Origin: Larus michahellis
Lineage: Eukaryota > Chordata > Aves > Charadriiformes > Laridae
Assembly: GCF_964199755.1 (NCBI RefSeq)
Contig: NC_133897.1
Coordinates: forward strand, 135,226,125-135,290,124
DNA length: 64,000 bases
Direction of reading: 5' to 3'
A program made the translations under genes and the position numbers. Below the pieces are notes generated by a model. That model saw only the letters and a list, made by a program, of their open reading frames with translations, searched no databases and was not told where the DNA came from. Within the stretch, counting starts at the first letter, position 1. The number at the start of each line of letters is the position of its first letter. This document shows, piece after piece, positions 13,262 to 25,217 of the stretch.

Positions 13262-13616
13262 TCATCTCACCACCCTCAGTGTAAAGAATTTATTCCTAAC
13301 ATTTAATCTAAATCTCTCCTCTTTCAGTTTAAAACCGTTACCCCTCATCCTGTCACTACACTCCCTGATAAAGAGTCCCTCCCCATCTCCCCTGTAGGCC
13401 CCCTTTAAGTACTGGAAGGCTGCTATAAGGTCTTCCCAGAGCCTTCTTGTCTCCAGGCTGAACAACCCCAACTCTCTCAGCCTGTTCTTACAGGGGAGCG
13501 GCTCCAGCCCTCTGATCATCTTTGTGGCCTCCTCTGAGCCTGCTTGAGCAAGTCCATGTCTTATGCTGAGAGCCGCACAGCTGGACGCAGTACTCCAGGT
13601 GGGGTCTCACAAGACA
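13262..13616 (-). mobile_element. CR1 LINE fragment, 3' part
   Basis: Antisense copy of the CR1 ORF2 C-terminal region. Diagnostic blocks in order on the plus strand include CTCACCACCCTCAGTGTAAA, TCTCCAGGCTGAACAACCCC near 13452, and CAGTACTCCAGGTGGGGTCT near 13589. On the minus strand a frame across 13519-13262 encodes the familiar CR1 tail with the [22 protein letters not shown] signature. The terminal 8-bp repeats are missing, so the 3' end is truncated or eroded. It is also 5'-truncated, as most CR1 copies are. Confidence 0.9.
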
Positions 13617-14664
13617 CTTCTTTTGATGTCAAAACATTCAAACCCCTTGAGCAATCATGATCCATCAGAAGACATACACTGATGGGCCAGAAAGTACTTT
13701 GTTGCTATGTTTCCTCACTGCAATGTTTCACGAAAAAAATAAAAGGAAAAATAATGAGGTAGGTAGCATGTGCATATATGGTTATATGACATTAATAGAC
13801 ACTGTCCAGTTTAACTAAACAAGGAATAAAAACTGCAGCATGTAGCGGCCTCACCAGCAGTCTGTGCAGTACCACTAAAAACTCTTGTCATGTTTTGTGC
13901 CTTTGGGCTGACTTTGCAGGTGCCTTCCAAAAGAACCCATTTAACTCCCCATCCCAAAAGCTGGCATGTAACGTATGTCCTGACTTGCAGGAACTATCTC
14001 AAATAATCTTTGTTTGTTTAGAGAGGATTCCTTCTTGAAAAATATTTCTTCCACAAAGGGGGTGATCCATATTTTTATAAACTTCAACCAAAAGCTGTGT
14101 TCTGAAAACACATTTTCAATAAAAATAAATTTTCAATAAAAATAGTTTATTTTGGACTGATACAGCATTCATGTTTTTTAGCACATTAACAAAGTGATCT
14201 AGTATTTCTGAGTCCTTGAGTATCCCTCTGTTGTTATTTTTTTTTCTGTTGCAGAGAACACATTAACACAAGATCATTAAAAAAGGCATTTAAGTGACCT
14301 GAATGTGAGAAAAAATTCAACTCCATGCCTTTATTCCCACTCACAATTCCTATTTCTCTCTCCTCTCCAAATCAGGAGACCCTGAGTCCATGTAATGGCC
14401 AATCCACTAACCCCCTGCCTCTTATTCCCTTACTCGCCCCTGGCTGGTCTTCTTCTCTAGTCCTAAGCCAAAAGTATAAGACTGGTGATGGCCATCTTCC
14501 TGCAGGCTCTGAGGAGCAGGAAGAGTCACTAGCACGTAGAGCAGCAGGTGTAAGCAATGCAACCCAGTTGAGACCTTACACAGAAGTAAAGACCCTTGCT
14601 GCCGCTGCAGCCCATGCCACGGGCTTTGCAACCTGTGCTTCCTTCGTGGCACATGTACCATAGC

Positions 14665-14677
14665 TTGAGAACCCCTG
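14665..14677 (-). repeat. Possible hAT (Charlie-like) terminal inverted repeat
   Basis: The minus strand reads CAGGGGTTCTCAA followed by CTATGGTACATGTGCCAC. This resembles the terminus and subterminal sequence of Charlie-type hAT DNA transposons. The opposite end and the expected 8-bp duplication were not found upstream, so the element, if real, is truncated. Its body would extend leftwards toward about 14.3 kb. This is a short-motif match only. Confidence 0.35.
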
Positions 14678-17051
14678 GTCTGAAAGCGCAGCTACGCTAA
14701 AGGCTCTGGACACGGTAATACCAATCGCACTGTGAGGAAGTAAGAATGTGAGTGGAATAGCAAATAAATATGTATAGAAAACAAGACATTTGTTCTTGTA
14801 TTGTAAGGGCATTTATTTGCTTCCAAAGCATTTCCTGAAAATAAAATTAGGCTCTGTTACAGCCAGCATATTTCTGTAATCTATTTTTATCGCTGTAGAC
14901 ACTGGAGAAACAGCAAAGCTGTCTAACATTCCCTGCTCTATTGACTCAGCCTGAGCCTTTTGGAAACACTTTATAGACTCTTGCAATGGGTGATACTTGA
15001 TTTGATGCAATGTTTCTTTTGACCAAGAAGTCCAAGATCTAAATCCTGGCCACAGAAAACAACATGAGCTGTTACTGTTCAGGTCTCAGTTGCTGAACAA
15101 CAACAGGTCAGTTTGTTTTCTGTGTAACTGAGATGTGAACAGTCTCACACGTGGAGGGCACTACATGTCTGGTATGTAGGTACTAACTTATCTAGAGTTT
15201 AGTTCCCCTTCCTGGCGAGGTGAAAAGAGATCTACTTGATTAATTCTCAGGACTACTGTACAACTTAAAGAATAAAGATTTTTGAAATTGCCACACAAGA
15301 AGATTCATGCATACGTTAAATATTTTTTTACATGGCAGCAATAATTAGTTACAGAATTGTATCAGTAACATTTCAGCACTGACTACTCCTGTGATTTATC
15401 AGTTATTTAACTGTGAATGTATCAGCAATAAAAAGAACACTGAAGCCAATATTTTTTAACATACATCCTAAGTGGAATTTTATTTAGTTATTCAAATACA
15501 AACCTAAATGGTGCTACTTCAAAAAAAAAACCAACCCAAACCTAAAAAGGAAACACAACCAACCTGCTTCATTATATAAAAATAATAGCAAAGTATAAAA
15601 GTAGTTCATTAAACAGAGTGTTTAGTTAGCTGCACATTTTTCCTGGGCCTGGTAATATTGAGAAACGGCATGTTCTCGTCCTTAGATTCTCTTTCCTTTG
15701 GTTTGCTTTGAAACAACACATGAACAAAATGGCAGCGTGAGCTGATTAGGCTGGCTTTGTTTCATTAAACTAAGAAGTCATACATGTGAACTCAAAGAAA
15801 TAAGAAGGCTTCTTCTCCGTTTCCCAGTGTTGTTGTATGCCTTCGCAAGCACAACTTTGGGAGATGTAATAAAATAAACAGATTGTTTTTAAACAGATGT
15901 TCTTGTGCTGGTCCGCATGAGAACAGCTGATATATGAGGGAATAGTCTAAGACCAAATACAAAAATAATATTTAAATTGGAACAAGTGCTCTTGTGATTT
16001 ACACCTAATGTTGCTCTCACTCTGACGGACAGCCAAATGTTACAGAGAAAATGTCCAATGTGTGTTCTCATTTTGAAGCAGCACGGAAGATTTGTAGAGA
16101 GAAAAGCATGAAGGGTGAAAGACACCTTACAGAGTTAGCTTTAAGATGAAGTTCAATGAGTTGTAACGGGCTTGTTGACTATGGCTTGTACAAACAGCTA
16201 CTCTCAAACTTTTTAAAAAACATTTATATTTTTAGTAACTAGCCCATCTTCAAGACTAGGAGTTTCAAAGGTGTCTAAGAGAGATAAATATTAAATTACT
16301 TTTGAGTTTGACTCCTGAGCTACCATTCAAAGAACCTGATCCAACAGGGCCCCTGGGAGCTAAGAGCACAGAGCACGTTGCCAGGTCAAATTTTATGTCA
16401 GCTTCTAAATCTCTCCTATACTGTGCTAACAACTAAAGCTGCACTCTAAGAGATCACCACCTCTGCTAAAAGCAGTCTTTGAGTGCTCAAAGAGAAGAAT
16501 GAAAATCTGCCACATGGAAAATCAGTGTTGGGGACATCCTGTGGAGTGGTGAATCAGTGATGGGGGACGTTGTGAGCATGAGAAAAGTTTGTCTCACAGA
16601 GGACAGAAGTGCAGGTGAGCACAGGACGCGTATGGAATTTTAGAAGGAAGGTAGGATAGCTGTTCCTGTGGGTCTTCTGTTAAACTGCAGGAAGAAAATG
16701 TGCCTTGGCCAGGGCCATGCTAAATAGAAGAACACACCATTTTCCCGCTGTCTCCAGTCCATAATGCTGCCAGTCAGCATGCAGAAAACCCTATTCCAGG
16801 CAGCAAGCATGATGCTCAGATTTCGGATAGGCTGCAGAATAAATGTGATACATGATTTGGCAGAATTATGCAAACTGGCCCACAGTGCAGAGAAGTAGTA
16901 GAGAGGAGTTAAATTCCCCTAAAGGGGGAGTTTCAGTAAGGGGAAATCTATAAAATCCCATCCCACAGTTGGTCATTAGGGCATTAATAAATAAATTGGT
17001 GTAACCATGCAAATTTCTACAGCTTTATTTCAATTTGGAAGACCCTGCCAG

Positions 17052-17105
17052 TGGTATATGTGGTATATATGGTATATGTGCTCTGGTATATGTGCTCTGT
17101 CTGTA
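17052..17105. repeat. Short imperfect tandem repeat, GGTATATGTG type
   Basis: Several imperfect copies of a GGTATATGTG/CTCTGGTATATGTG unit lie in succession. It is a simple low-complexity tandem array without coding meaning. Confidence 0.6.
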
Positions 17106-20100
17106 TATGAGCTCAAAGTTTGACGTGAGGTGTGGTAGTAGAAGGGCCTGAAATGAAAAAAGAAAGAAATGGCCTGCATCAAAGCAAAGGAGAAAAAGTC
17201 TGAGCTTTATTTTATGAAGGTCACACACTTCTTAGAGCTCCGCAAGGAGCTTTTGTAGAGGTTGCCTTAGAGATCATGTCTGGTGGCAGGTCCTAGGTTA
17301 ATTCTCTAGCTGCTGCCAGATAACTCAGTGGGTCACATCGTACAGTGACGGCTACCCTGGGCTTTAAGGAAATAGTTTAATAATGTTTCTGGAGTGGCTA
17401 GTGCACTGCATGACGAAAATGCCTGTGCCCCTGCCAGCATGGAGCCAAACCAAACATACATAAGCCTGGAATACCCTAGAGTTGATCTTATTACCAAACT
17501 TCCAAATAAAACTCAAAATATTACGACTTCCTTTCTCCTCACTTTTTTAAAAAAATTGAACGAACTTTTTAGAAGAGAGAGGGGAAAATTATAAGTGGAG
17601 AGAAAATGTTGTGTGATCCCTTAGCTAGACGTCTGGAAATCAGTCAGCCCTTGAGACAATCTTGGACTAGAGATCTGATTCCTTTATCTTCTTTATCCAC
17701 AAGTCTAGTTCATATAAATACAGATCAAAACCCAAACTCTACCTTTGAAGACACAAAAATATATTCCAAATATTTTCAGTTGCCTTTCTTGTTTGGCAGG
17801 AGATGATAATCTTGGATGAAATTATCTTTCCAGCCTGTGCTAGTCTGGAGTTTGCAACAGAACTGATTTTTTTGTTTTGTTTTTCTTTTTAAAGCAGGGA
17901 TTTTTCAGGAACGTTGGTGATTTAAATGGCAAAACATTTGGGCCCATTTTTTTCCCTGCTTTCCCCTCCTTAGCCTATAATTCCGTAAGATTGCCACCAG
18001 ATGGCCAAAACATCCAAGCGCTCTCTGGACACAGTTCTCCAAAGTGCTCTCAAGAATGAGAGAGAAGGTAGAATTCACCATTTTTGCTCTGTGTCACAGG
18101 CTTTCTCATAACCTAGGGTAAGGTACAGTAGGTTTTTCATACTTCTAGCACTCAGGATTTAAATAACGATCCCATCTTTGAACAGCGAGGGGAAAAATGT
18201 TAATAAAGAACTCTATGTCTTTCATATGGACATAATCTTTCCACAACATTATCCAGAGGACAAGAAATGCTACCACATTCTTATTCACAGTTCTTTCGCT
18301 GGCTTAACTTGGTAATCCAAGTGTTATATGTCATCTCAGGTCAATTACTTTTATGTTATTTAACATGTTAGGTGCCAAAGAGATATTAAATAACAGTAAT
18401 CCTTTAATGTAATGTGATATACCAAAATACTTATGCCTACGTTCTCACACAAAAAGTGTAAGGTCCTTTAGATACAGTTATAAAATACAAAGGAAACAGT
18501 GTTTGAAGCTGTATTTTATTTGTATATGCAAATACCTCATCTTTTAGTACTGGCTAAAATAAGCCCTCCAGTGAGAGCCCAATAAGAACTGTTCATGAAA
18601 AGGGCTCTTTTGGATTAATCTGTAATAACAATAATGTAGAAAAGCAAAGTAGCAGACTAGGAAGAAATTTGCCAATGCAAAGAGGTCTTAGCAGGATTCA
18701 TCTCTTACTAATATTCTCAAATTGTCTTCATTTGGTCTTGTGACCAGAAGGATTGTGAGTATATGCCACGGTTTGTGCTGGGGAGACTGACTGCTTCCAG
18801 GCCACTTGCCCATTGGTCTTTCAGAAACAGAGCAGCAAAGGATAGGGTGGGCTTCTGAGTCTCACCCTTAGCTGGGATCAGCAGAAGGAGAGAACGTGAC
18901 TGCTGATGAAAGGCCCGGTTGCTGCAGCTGCAAAGATCTGTCTTTCTGTACTGAATATAGTGGGAGACTCGTGAGACTGAGGCGACGGGGGAATTTCAAA
19001 AAGGTTCCTTCTCAAATCACTGATGATAAACTAGATTCCTCTTACGAAAAGCTATTATCTCTCCATTTACTAGCAAGGGGAGCCAGGACAAAGAGCCTCA
19101 CCAGACTGTGTTACCTTACGTCAATCTCCTTCTAAGCTCCTAGTATAGATATATAAATAAACACTGAAATTGGGTGATATACCGACCCCATGTTGATATG
19201 ATATATGATATTTTTTCTCATTCATCCTTCCCTCATGGTAAAATAATATTTAGAGCCCTATGGTTTTAAGGTCAAAAAGATGTGTCTTGTTCTGGCAGAA
19301 TTTAGTGAGGTGCGTAAAAGACAGTGATGATAAGGTTAGTTCTCAGGGGGGTTTCACTGCCTTGTTTTTGGACCAGTCCCCAGGAAAACCTTGCATCCGG
19401 TGCAGATGAAAAATAGCAATAAAGTAATAAAGTTTAAATTAAAATACTATCTTTCTTTGAGTTTAAAAATGGTGCCTTAGTCATAGGTCCGATTCCTGTG
19501 TTTGCATTTTGAATCATTTCTACTTGGTTTATTGACAAAAATAACATTTTGCTACACTTTATTTTCTCCAGAGCCAGAAAAATATGAAAGATAGAGCTGC
19601 ACATTTGGTTCTATCTTTTCCTCACCAAGTTTGAGATTGCAAGGATCCTATTTTGTGTAATTATAATAAGCAGCAGTTTGGGCACTTTTTAATGGAAATC
19701 TTACATTTACCCCTTGCTTTCCTACAACAAAACTGAAGTGGTGCAAAAGTGCCTCTGATCACTGAATTTCACATAAAAAGTTTCATTACCAGTGATGATG
19801 CTGGAAGACAATCAGAATAAATTGAAGAGTCCATCTAGAATCCAGGGAGTATCTAGAGTGCCGGTTAGAGACAGTATTTCTGCCTAGGAAAGCAGTGTAC
19901 TTGCTTCAGAAGTCATTGGTATTTAATAAGCATGGAGTCTCATACTATCGTTTGCAGCAAAGTTATGCTGTAAAAATTGGGGATGGTGTCATTTTTACTG
20001 TAGTATTCCCTGATAGCTTGTATAAACTCAACATTTCTGCTACATAGACGTAATTCATTACACATGCAATTAGTTTTCTGTTCCTGTATGCTTTTATCTT

Positions 20101-23100
20101 AAGTTTAAAGGACTTAAATCTTTAGGTCCCATGTAAATAGATTTTCCTCTGAAGAGAAATATTAAGAAATGAACATTAACAGCGTAAGTCCTAGGGATTT
20201 GTGAACCTTCTCTTAGCTGTTTCCAGAAAGCTTCTCAAAGTCTGCATTTTCTTTACAATTTCAGAAAGCAATAATGTCTGAACATCTTAACTGAAAATCA
20301 CTGTAAAGAGCAAACTTTTAAGGAAAGCATACTTGAAATTAAAGCACAAATTGCAGAAAGAGTCCTTTGAAATAGGTCTCAGGTTCCCTCAGAAGATTCA
20401 TGAACTGTTTGATAAATATAATATCGGTTTGAGGATGCATTTCCCTCAGGTTAATGGTCATTTAATGGTGACTTTTCACAGCTGTGGTTATTATTGCCTG
20501 CTACCTGTACACTCTAAGTTGCAGAATAGCAACAAAATTCACCTGAGATGCAAACTTTGACAGTGGCAGTGGCATCCAGTAGTTTCTTTTGTACGGAGCT
20601 AACATTACTTGGGTTGGATGTGGTAATTTTGTGATGAGCTCACTATCGTAAACGAACAGCCAAAAAGATGGACCAGTTGAAAATACCCAGATGTTGATGG
20701 GAAATTTTTCTTCCATAATAATTCCCTAGGTTTTAGTAGGTAGTTTTAAATAAGAAAATTTAGCAGTCATTTAAAATACCATTCAGCATAAAATTAAATG
20801 TCATTTGTGTCACAGTGATACCCAGCTTTGGAAACCTTCACTCCAGACTACTTTTGACACTCAGTTTCTCCTGGTGGATGGACATTGAATGTACCAAACC
20901 TCATTCCAGTTGTAACTTGGCAATGTTAGTGTAGTACCATCATTTTCAAACGATTTACTCTACTTAATGCTGATGTAATTTACATCTGAATATGGCCCCA
21001 AGTGCTGGTATTTGTTTTGGATAATTGTTTTTTCAGATTTTAGTAAATACATGTGCTAAGCTCATTACAGAGTGTGTTTGAACTATCTTCTCAAGTATTT
21101 TTCAGCCTTTGAAGCAGCAAAGTTGCAATTAAGTGCCAAAACAAGAATAAAAAGACCTGTTTCTTACTGATGCTAACCCAGGTGTGAAAGCAACAGCACT
21201 GTAGTTCAGTAAGGTAAACTGATGAGCTTGGTGAAAGAGGTTTCATCCAGTTCAAAGAGAGGCGAAAACATGAAAGAACAGAAGAAATAATTTTCAGCAC
21301 AAAATTTGGTGTGACAAATGATATTTATCTCTCTTTCAGCTCGTTAATACCCTTTAATTATTTCAAATTACCTATTTAGAAACATTTTAGGATGAAATGA
21401 CAAGGGGTATTTCCAGTTAATCTTAGTAAAAGGTTGGCGCTTCTCCTTAAGCCAGTTCATGCGTCATACTGCTTTCATTTGTCCAGCTGCTAATATAAAT
21501 GATGATCTGTTGAAGTGCATCTCTCTTGGCAATATATAAAGCTGGCAAGGATTTCTGGACAGTTGCGTGCATTTACTTTATGAACAAGTACACCATTCTG
21601 TGTACCAGCACTTACATTGCATTAAACAGTCTTGCAAATATAGAGTGACTTTCTGAGACAAACCTTTTGTTTAACACAATTTGATTAACAAATCTTTTGT
21701 TGCAGGGATCTAAGGCTTGCAGTGATGGTGGCTTCTGTTTTGTCAGGGCTGATAAGTTTCTTTAAAAATGTTGAGAGGGAGAAATTAAGCAAATTTGAGA
21801 ATGAACAAGGGAATGAATGGCTTCCATCTTCTTTGCCTTGTACAATATCTAGATTTACCACAAATATCTGGAATCAAACTATGGTCACATTTAACAACAG
21901 ACATCCTTTGACTTCAGTGTATCCCAGGTGACATCATTAACATATGGTCTTCACTGTTCCGTTCTTAGAGCAAAATTCTGCTACCACTGGTTACACTGAG
22001 ACAGTAACCACTTTTGGGATAATGTCTGGTGAGCATGACTGGGAGAGAGCAGTAGTATTTTTAGTGGAAAATCTTTTGGAACTGCTAATTTAGCCTGGTT
22101 GACGATCTGCTCCATGGAGTGGAGGTGGAGGCAAGATCAGATCCTGACTGATAAAAACTGAGGCCTGTACCGGGAAGACACTATTTGTATGTGGTTGGAG
22201 TACCATGTTTTCACTTTTACTTTTTAATCTCTGAGTTGACTGAAGACTATTCTGTGAAAATTGGACCTTTTTTAATATCCTGGAAGCTAAGATGTTACAG
22301 CATATATTGGAGTAGTCTGTGTTTGCTTGTACAGATTATTTTCTTAACGGAAAACATTAAAACTGCAAAGACAGACAATGCAAAACTTATTTTTGCATTT
22401 TTGCTATGTAAGTTTTTGCACTGTTGCCAGCCCATCCTGTTCTGCACCTATGCTGCAGCATTTTAATTTTTATAGCCTTACAGAATCATGCTGAAAATCT
22501 AGAAATGCTTTTTTGAATATGAACATAATTTCAGATGATGCTTTGGAATGCAAAAAGTTGTAAGAAAAATACCCATGAAATCTTATTTTCTGTGGCACTA
22601 CATTTATGGCACCACAATTCACTGATGGCACAGTACAATGATTATAAACACAGCAGTCAGAGCTTAATCATTCCCATCAGCAGCGATTTCACTCATCCTC
22701 AGACGTCCTTAAATGTACCATCTTTAAGCTGACGCAGCACAATCTACCAGTTTTGTGCCTACTTGTTGAGAAATAAGGCCCTTGACTCTAAAATGGGCTG
22801 CTCAGCAACTTGTAACCCTAGAATTTAAAGTAATTAAAGGAACCTGTATGGTCACCATATAACTCACTGCTAGAGAAAGTGCACAGGCATGAAAAAGGTC
22901 CAAAGTAACATTAAGTAGAACATGAAATGGTGATTTAGCTGGTCACATTTATTCTTGTAAGTCAGTAATGAATCATTGACCCAGCATCATTTTGGAGGAT
23001 CAGATTTTCCTATAAAATTTGAAATGGAGTACTTGACTAAGTATAGTCATTAATGATCACACAGAGCTCTGCAGAAGAGCGGAGGTATTTTCCTGGAGGT

Positions 23101-23532
23101 TTTAACTGTATTCTAACTCGCATGCTTGTATGCAGCCTTCTTGTATTTCCCCTGATGATTGACAGGAAATGCTCTAGTTTTTAATCTATTGGGGTTTTTT
23201 TTTGTTTGTTTTTGGCTTCTTTTTTGCTGTGTTCTGATGTAAGTACATTGTGCTGACAAGGGCACAGCTGGCTTTGGCACAAAGAGATGAAAAATCAGTT
23301 CAAGATAATGGTGGTGGATTTGTACTTGAATTTAGCAGTCTAATGAAAATAAGATGTTCATCTTCCTATTCGTATCTGGAGTTTGCACCTGCAAGTAGCT
23401 GCTGACCAATATCTGACTTTCTGGCAAATCTGGTTGCTATGATTTATACTGGTGTCTGACTTAGGAATTTTAGTCTCACTAATTTTCAGTGTGACTCAGG
23501 TGATGTAGACACCTTTTTATAGTGGATATGGA

Positions 23533-25217
23533 GAAGCCTAAGGTACTCACTGACTTTTTTGTCTTCACCGGCAAGTGCTCTTGCCACACCACTTGAGTAG
23601 CAGAAGGCAAAAGCAGTGACTGGCGGAATAAGTAATCACCCACTGTAGGAGAAGACCAGGTTCAAGACCATCTCAGGAGCCTGAAGGTGTAGAAATTCAT
23701 GGGACCTGATGAGATTCATCCACGGGTCCTGAGGGAATTGGTGGATGAAGTTGCTAAGCCACTATCTGTCATATTTGAGAAGTTGTGGCAGTCCAGTGAA
23801 GTTCCCACTGACTGGAAAAGGGGAAATATAACCCTCACTTTTAAAAAGGGAAAAACGAAGACCTGGGGATCTAAAGGCCAGTCAGTCTCACCTCTGTGCC
23901 TGGCAAGATCATAGAGCAGAATCCTCCTAGAAACTCCGCTAAGGCACATGGAAAATAAGGAGGTGATTGGTGACAGCCAATGTGGCTTCACTAAGGGCAA
24001 ATACTGCCTGACAAATTTGGTGGCCTTCTACGATAGTGTTACAGTGTTGGTGGATAAGGGAAGAGCAACTGACAACATCTACTTGAACGTGTGCAAAGCA
24101 TTTGACACTGTCCTGCACAACATCCTTGTCTCTAAAGTGGAGAGAACATGGATTTGACTGATGGACCAGTTGATGGATAAGGAATTGGCTGGATGGTCCC
24201 ACTCAAAGAGTTGCGGTCAACGGCTCGATGTCCAAGCAGTGAGCAGTACGAGTAGCGTTCCTCAGGGTACTGGGACCAGTGCTGTTTACCATCTTTATTG
24301 GCACCATAAACAACAGGATTGAGTCCACCCTCAGCAAGTTTGCCAATGACACCAAGCTGTGTGGTGCTGTCAACATGCTGGAGAGAAGGGATGCAATCCA
24401 GAGACTTTGACAGGCTTGAGAGACGGGCCTGTGCAAACCACATGAAGTTCAACAAGGCCAAGTCCAAGGTCCTGCACATGGGTCAGGGCAATCCCAAGCA
24501 TAAATACAGGCTGGGAAGAGAACAGATTGAGAGCACCCCAGAGGAGAAGAACTTGGAGGTGTTGGTTGATGAGAAGCTCAACATGACCCAGCAATGTGCA
24601 CTTGCAGCCCAGAAAGCCAACCGCATCCTGGACGTCATCAAAAGAAGCAAGGCCAGCAGGTCGAGGGAGGTGATTCTGCCCATCTACTCTGCTCTCATGA
24701 GACCCCACCTGGAGTACTGGGTCTAGCTCTGGAGCCCTCAGCACAGGAAAGACATGGACCTTTTGGAGTGGGTTCAGAGAAGGCCCCAAAAACGATCAGA
24801 GGGCTGGAACACCTCTCCTATGAGGACAGGCTGAGAGAGTTGGAATTGTTCGGCCTGGAGAAGAGAAGGCTCCGGAGAGACCTTATAGCAGCCTTCCAGT
24901 AGCTAAAGGGGTCCTACGAGCAGGATGGGGAGGGATGCTTTATCAGGGAGCATAGTGATAGGTTGAGGGGTAGCAGTTTTAAACTGAGAGAAGTTAGACT
25001 TAGGTAACATATTAGGAAGAAATTCTTTCCTGTGAGGGTGGTGAGACACTGGAAAAGGTTGCCCAGGGGAGCTGTGGATGCCCCATCCCTGGAAGTGTTC
25101 AAGGCCAGGCTGGATGGGGTTTTGATTGTCCCTGGTGTCCCTGCCCATGGAAGGGGGGTTACAAATAGATGATCTTTAAGGTGTCTCCCAATTCTAACAT
25201 TCAATGATTCTATGATT
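23533..25217 (+). mobile_element. CR1 LINE, about 1.7 kb, most of ORF2 and the 3' end, inactive
   Basis: The longest CR1 copy here. In order it shows the pre-RT segment (VFTGK-like, 23560), the [20 protein letters not shown] block (23699), the [14 protein letters not shown] block (23978) and the [11 protein letters not shown] block (24097). The catalytic-site block comes next, near 24330, followed by the thumb and C-terminal [12 protein letters not shown] region (24870). It ends with CR1-type ATTCTATGATT near 25205-25217. The catalytic motif reads F-A-N-D instead of F-A-D-D. Several frameshifts and stops separate the open segments (for example the amber codon at 24724-24726 after EYWV). It therefore cannot encode a working reverse transcriptase. 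It is 5'-truncated, as is usual for CR1. Confidence 0.92.

Larger units (their letters stand above)
13617..23532. other. Intergenic, no gene seen
   Basis: About 10 kb of AT-rich sequence with no supportable gene. It contains a possible hAT terminus near 14665, a short tandem TATATG-type repeat near 17052 and scattered homopolymer runs. Open frames in the 14.3-14.8 kb GC-richer patch overlap in several frames on both strands and match no protein family I recognise. The remaining frames are short and isolated. Confidence 0.45.

Noticed and set aside
14325..14812. Overlapping frames on both strands in a GC-richer patch
   Set aside because: No domain, several frames open at once, and a possible transposon end adjoins it.
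24319..24902. Frames of 102-139 codons that could be taken for host genes
   Set aside because: They are pieces of the CR1 reverse transcriptase or its antisense shadows, not independent genes.
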